NCBI GenBank assembly: GCA_016297945.1
Contig: JAEDFR010000052.1
Span: 1 to 15,984 of the forward strand
Length of the DNA stretch: 15,984 nt
Reading direction: 5' to 3'
Source of the DNA: Lachnospiraceae bacterium
GTDB lineage: Bacteria; Bacillota; Clostridia; Lachnospirales; Lachnospiraceae
Both the position numbers and the translations under genes were made by a program. Positions 14,113 through 15,984 of the stretch are shown piece after piece (the stretch's first letter is position 1; each line of letters opens with the position of its first letter). Below the pieces are notes generated by a model. The model saw only the letters and a program-made list of their open reading frames with translations. It was not told the origin of the DNA and did no database searches.

Positions 14113-15057
14113 TTAAGAAAGCTCCAACGTATCCAAAGTTTCTCTTAAGATTTTTGCTGAATCCTGAAGCTTCTTCGTCTCTTCATCGTTTAATACAATC
14201 GGAACCTGTGCCTCGATTCCATCCGCACCTACAATACAGGGCATAGATAAAACAACATCTTTTATGCCGTAAGCACCATGCATGGATGTTGATACCGGAA
14301 GAATGGCTTTTTCGTCCCGGACAATAACCTCACAAATTCGCTTAACTGCCATAGCTACGCCAAAATAAGTTGCACGCTTTCTCTGAATGATTTCATAAGC
14401 GCTGTCTTTTACCTTTTGTGCAATCTCATCTTCTGCTTCCTTGTGTTGGAAATGACCGCGCATTTCACAGAAGTTGCTCAACGGAACTCCCGATACATTG
14501 GCGCTGCTGAATGCAGCAATCTCACTATCACCGTGTTCTCCGATAATAAAGGCATGAATACTTTTACTGTCCACCCCAAGGTGCTCACTCAATCGATATT
14601 TCAGACGCGCAGTATCCAATACGGTTCCGGAACCGATGACATGATTTTCCGGAAGTCCCGAAAGTTCCAAAGCGACTTTTGTCAAAATATCAACCGGATT
14701 GGCAACAATCAGCAATATTCCGTCAAAATTGCGGCTTGATATTTCCGGAATAATCTTTTTCATAATGCCAACATTTTTCTGAACCAAATCAAGTCTTGTC
14801 TCACCCGGCTGCTGGTTAGCTCCTGCTGTCACAATGACAATACCCGCATCCTTTACATCATCATAATTGCCGGCATAGATACGCATCTGGCTGGCAAACG
14901 GAATGCCATGACTGATATCCATAGCCTCGCCTTCTGCCTTTTCCCAGTTAGCATCAATTAACGCAATTTCAGAAAACAGACCACTCTGCATTAAAGCAAA
15001 TACCGATGCCGAACCGACAAATCCGCAACCTACCATAACCGCTTTTCTCATATTCAT
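14113..15057 (-). CDS. ldh: L-lactate dehydrogenase
   Basis: This 314-residue NAD-dependent L-lactate dehydrogenase converts pyruvate and NADH to L-lactate in fermentation. The Rossmann loop is VGCGFVGSA (9-17), with the NAD-ribose aspartate D35. The substrate loop AGANQQPGETRLDL (78-91) has glutamine (Q82) at the position where malate dehydrogenases have arginine, and arginine R88. Other catalytic residues are N120 (VANPVD), D148 and R151 (LDTARLK), and H175 in GEHGDSE. The length is normal. I use the first ATG (15057), which has AAAGGAG eight bases upstream, though an ATG two codons later is also possible. It sits 82 nt behind perR with no clear terminator between, so it may share the PerR-controlled transcript. 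That would link NADH reoxidation to peroxide stress. Confidence 0.95.
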   Translation of the reverse strand: MNMRKAVMVGCGFVGSASVFALMQSGLFSEIALIDANWEKAEGEAMDISHGIPFASQMRIYAGNYDDVKDAGIVIVTAGANQQPGETRLDLVQKNVGIMKKIIPEISSRNFDGILLIVANPVDILTKVALELSGLPENHVIGSGTVLDTARLKYRLSEHLGVDSKSIHAFIIGEHGDSEIAAFSSANVSGVPLSNFCEMRGHFQHKEAEDEIAQKVKDSAYEIIQRKRATYFGVAMAVKRICEVIVRDEKAILPVSTSMHGAYGIKDVVLSMPCIVGADGIEAQVPIVLNDEETKKLQDSAKILRETLDTLELS

Positions 15058-15139
15058 AATGAACGCTCCTTTATTATATCATTTTTTTTCTAAAAACTCA
15101 TATATCTTTTTATCATTTTATATATCTTTTTCATGTCTT

Positions 15140-15523
15140 TCATTTTTCGGAAAGACATTTTTTACACTTTCCGAAAAACTGTAATTCAAAATCCTCAATC
15201 AATCCCGGAAACAGTCCACAAGCTTGTAAAATCAACTCATCACAGGATATATATTCCATATCTTCAACCATTCCGCATTCTCTGCAGATAAAATGATTGT
15301 GCGGTTCGATGAAGCCGTCATATCTGTCAGCTCCCATCTGCGTTGAGATCTTGAGGATCTGACCTGTTTCTGTCAAAAAAGTCAAATTGCGGTATACGGT
15401 TCCAAGACTGATATTGGGGTATTCTTTGCGAACACTGTCATATATCATATCGGCAGTCGGATGATCTCTTCTGCTTTGCAAATTCCTAAGAATTCCTTCT
15501 CTCTGTCTGGAATATTTGACCAT
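15140..15523 (-). CDS. perR: PerR-type Fur-family peroxide-responsive repressor
   Basis: This 127-residue Fur-family regulator has an N-terminal winged helix (about 1-62; HPTADMIYDSV and SLGTVYRNLTFL form the DNA-binding part) and a C-terminal metal-binding dimer domain. The structural zinc cysteines are C80 and C83 (CREC) and C120 and C123 (CKKC). The regulatory metal site matches PerR: H21, D69 (RYD), H75 and H77 (HNH) and D88. Aspartate at the last position is the residue linked to PerR function, whereas Fur has glutamate there. The protein is shorter than Bacillus PerR at both ends. I chose the ATG at 15523 because AAGGAAGGGG lies six bases upstream; the longer frame (to 15592) has no Fur-like sequence. 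It heads the oxygen-defence genes and probably controls them and itself. Confidence 0.9.
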   Translation of the reverse strand: MVKYSRQREGILRNLQSRRDHPTADMIYDSVRKEYPNISLGTVYRNLTFLTETGQILKISTQMGADRYDGFIEPHNHFICRECGMVEDMEYISCDELILQACGLFPGLIEDFELQFFGKCKKCLSEK

Positions 15524-15627
15524 TGATATCCCCTTCCTTCGTCCATTCCAATTCAACCTGCTTTCATGATGCCGACCCGATACTATATTCATTCCTTGAT
15601 GTATACACAGGTTCTTACTTTTATTTT

Positions 15628-15682
15628 AATAATAGTAATGATTACTATTATTGATTATAGTTTTTAATTTATTCCTTGTCAA
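15628..15682 (-). promoter_or_regulatory. perR promoter with Fur/PerR-type operator
   Basis: On the minus strand TTGACA (15677-15682), a 17-base spacer and TATAAT (15654-15659) form a full-consensus sigma-A promoter. One base past the -10 box is a perfect 25-bp palindrome (15628-15652) made of 12-base half-sites (AATAATAGTAAT) around a central base. Its inner 7-1-7 core, TAGTAAT-n-ATTACTA, has the geometry of Fur-family boxes and resembles the PerR/Fur consensus. It would cover the transcription start, so repression by PerR of its own gene is the natural reading. A leader of about 120 nt follows. Confidence 0.85.
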
Positions 15683-15756
15683 TATTACAGAAAAACAATC
15701 CTACGAAACATATCATTGCTCTATAAAAACAGACTATTTATGACGCGAACAATAAA

Positions 15757-15786
15757 ACCCCCAAAACCTGATTAGGCTCTGAGGGT
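15757..15786 (-). terminator. Intrinsic terminator after the GGDEF fragment
   Basis: The minus strand can form a 13-bp stem, including three G-U pairs, closed by an AATC loop, followed directly by TTTATT. It starts 18 bases past the stop codon of the GGDEF frame and is the expected 3' end of that gene. It isolates perR from upstream transcription. Confidence 0.82.
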
Positions 15787-15804
15787 AATACCATTCCTAC
15801 GTTG

Positions 15805-15984
15805 TTACATTTTGTTATAAACATTTTCCAATAATACGCAAAACTCATCTCCACCTATACGATAAGATTTTCCAAATTTACCAAATCTGTTTTGAATAAT
15901 GTCAGAAGCCGCTTTTAAAAGACAATCTCCCATTTCGTGTCCTTTTTGATCGTTTATCACTTTCAAATTATTTATATCTAAAAA
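15805..15984 (-). CDS. GGDEF domain (diguanylate cyclase-like) protein, C-terminal part, probably truncated
   Basis: The frame enters from the right edge and gives 59 visible residues before a TAA stop. They include DINNLKVIND (3-12) and GHEMGD (15-20), the substrate- and metal-binding part of a GGDEF domain, and the signature RIGGDEF (42-48). Diguanylate cyclases of this type make c-di-GMP. A normal GGDEF domain continues for about 70-80 residues after the signature, whereas this frame stops after 11 more (CVLLENVYNKM). No continuation was recognised in the other frames before the terminator. The gene is therefore probably damaged at its 3' end, although the signature residues are intact. 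The N-terminal part lies outside the window. Confidence 0.8.
   Translation of the reverse strand, partial: FLDINNLKVINDQKGHEMGDCLLKAASDIIQNRFGKFGKSYRIGGDEFCVLLENVYNKM

Noticed and set aside
15064..15080. Extended -10 (TGATATAAT) just before ldh
   Set aside because: A transcript from it would begin within or next to the ribosome site, leaving almost no leader, and no -35 box fits.
15133..15158. 9-bp hairpin at the 3' end of perR followed by a T-run on the plus strand
   Set aside because: It points the wrong way for perR, and no plus-strand gene exists to terminate. On the minus strand it lacks a T-run.
15524..15592. 23-residue N-terminal extension of PerR
   Set aside because: The sequence is not Fur-like, and a strong ribosome site precedes the ATG at 15523.

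Overview
The window looks like chromosomal DNA of a low-GC, strictly anaerobic Firmicute, most likely a Lachnospiraceae-type clostridium. The reasons are the AT-rich intergenic DNA, strong AGGAGG-type ribosome sites, and a set of oxygen-defence enzymes typical of anaerobes (desulfoferrodoxin, flavodiiron protein, reverse rubrerythrin, rubredoxin fusion). Every supported gene lies on the minus strand, so transcription runs from high to low coordinates. The taxonomic guess is inference from protein character only.

Right part (about 15980 to 9780). The right edge carries the tail of a GGDEF (diguanylate cyclase) gene that stops only 11 residues after its signature motif and is followed by a strong terminator. 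Next comes a PerR-type peroxide regulator with a near-consensus promoter (TTGACA-17-TATAAT) and a perfect 25-bp Fur/PerR-like palindrome just downstream of the -10 box, which predicts autoregulation. Behind it lie L-lactate dehydrogenase, desulfoferrodoxin (superoxide reductase), flavodiiron protein FprA, reverse rubrerythrin, an NAD-dependent epimerase-like protein and a flavin-reductase/rubredoxin fusion (Hrb-like). Together these form an oxygen and peroxide detoxification island: superoxide to peroxide (Dfx), peroxide to water (Rbr), O2 to water (FprA), with the Hrb-like protein a likely electron donor. A strong terminator at 9783-9822 closes this block.

Middle part (9780 to 3650). A 4-gene operon encodes a CapA-type metallophosphatase, a RimK-type ATP-grasp ligase, a FolC/Mur-type ligase and a five-TM LtaS-like alkaline-phosphatase-fold protein. 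The first three genes overlap (4 and 14 nt) and the fourth follows after 24 nt. Two different ATP-dependent amide ligases beside a CapA protein and an LtaS-like membrane enzyme recall poly-gamma-glutamate and cyanophycin synthesis, but the set matches neither. This is the best candidate for an undescribed system. Its leader holds a 33-bp palindrome over a candidate promoter, a 16-bp long-range inverted repeat, and a possible small membrane-protein reading frame.

Left part (3650 to 1). carB (carbamoyl-phosphate synthase large subunit) stands alone behind its own candidate promoter, without carA next to it upstream. It is followed by a perfect 16-bp stem hairpin. No tRNA, rRNA, CRISPR array, insertion sequence or integrase was seen.
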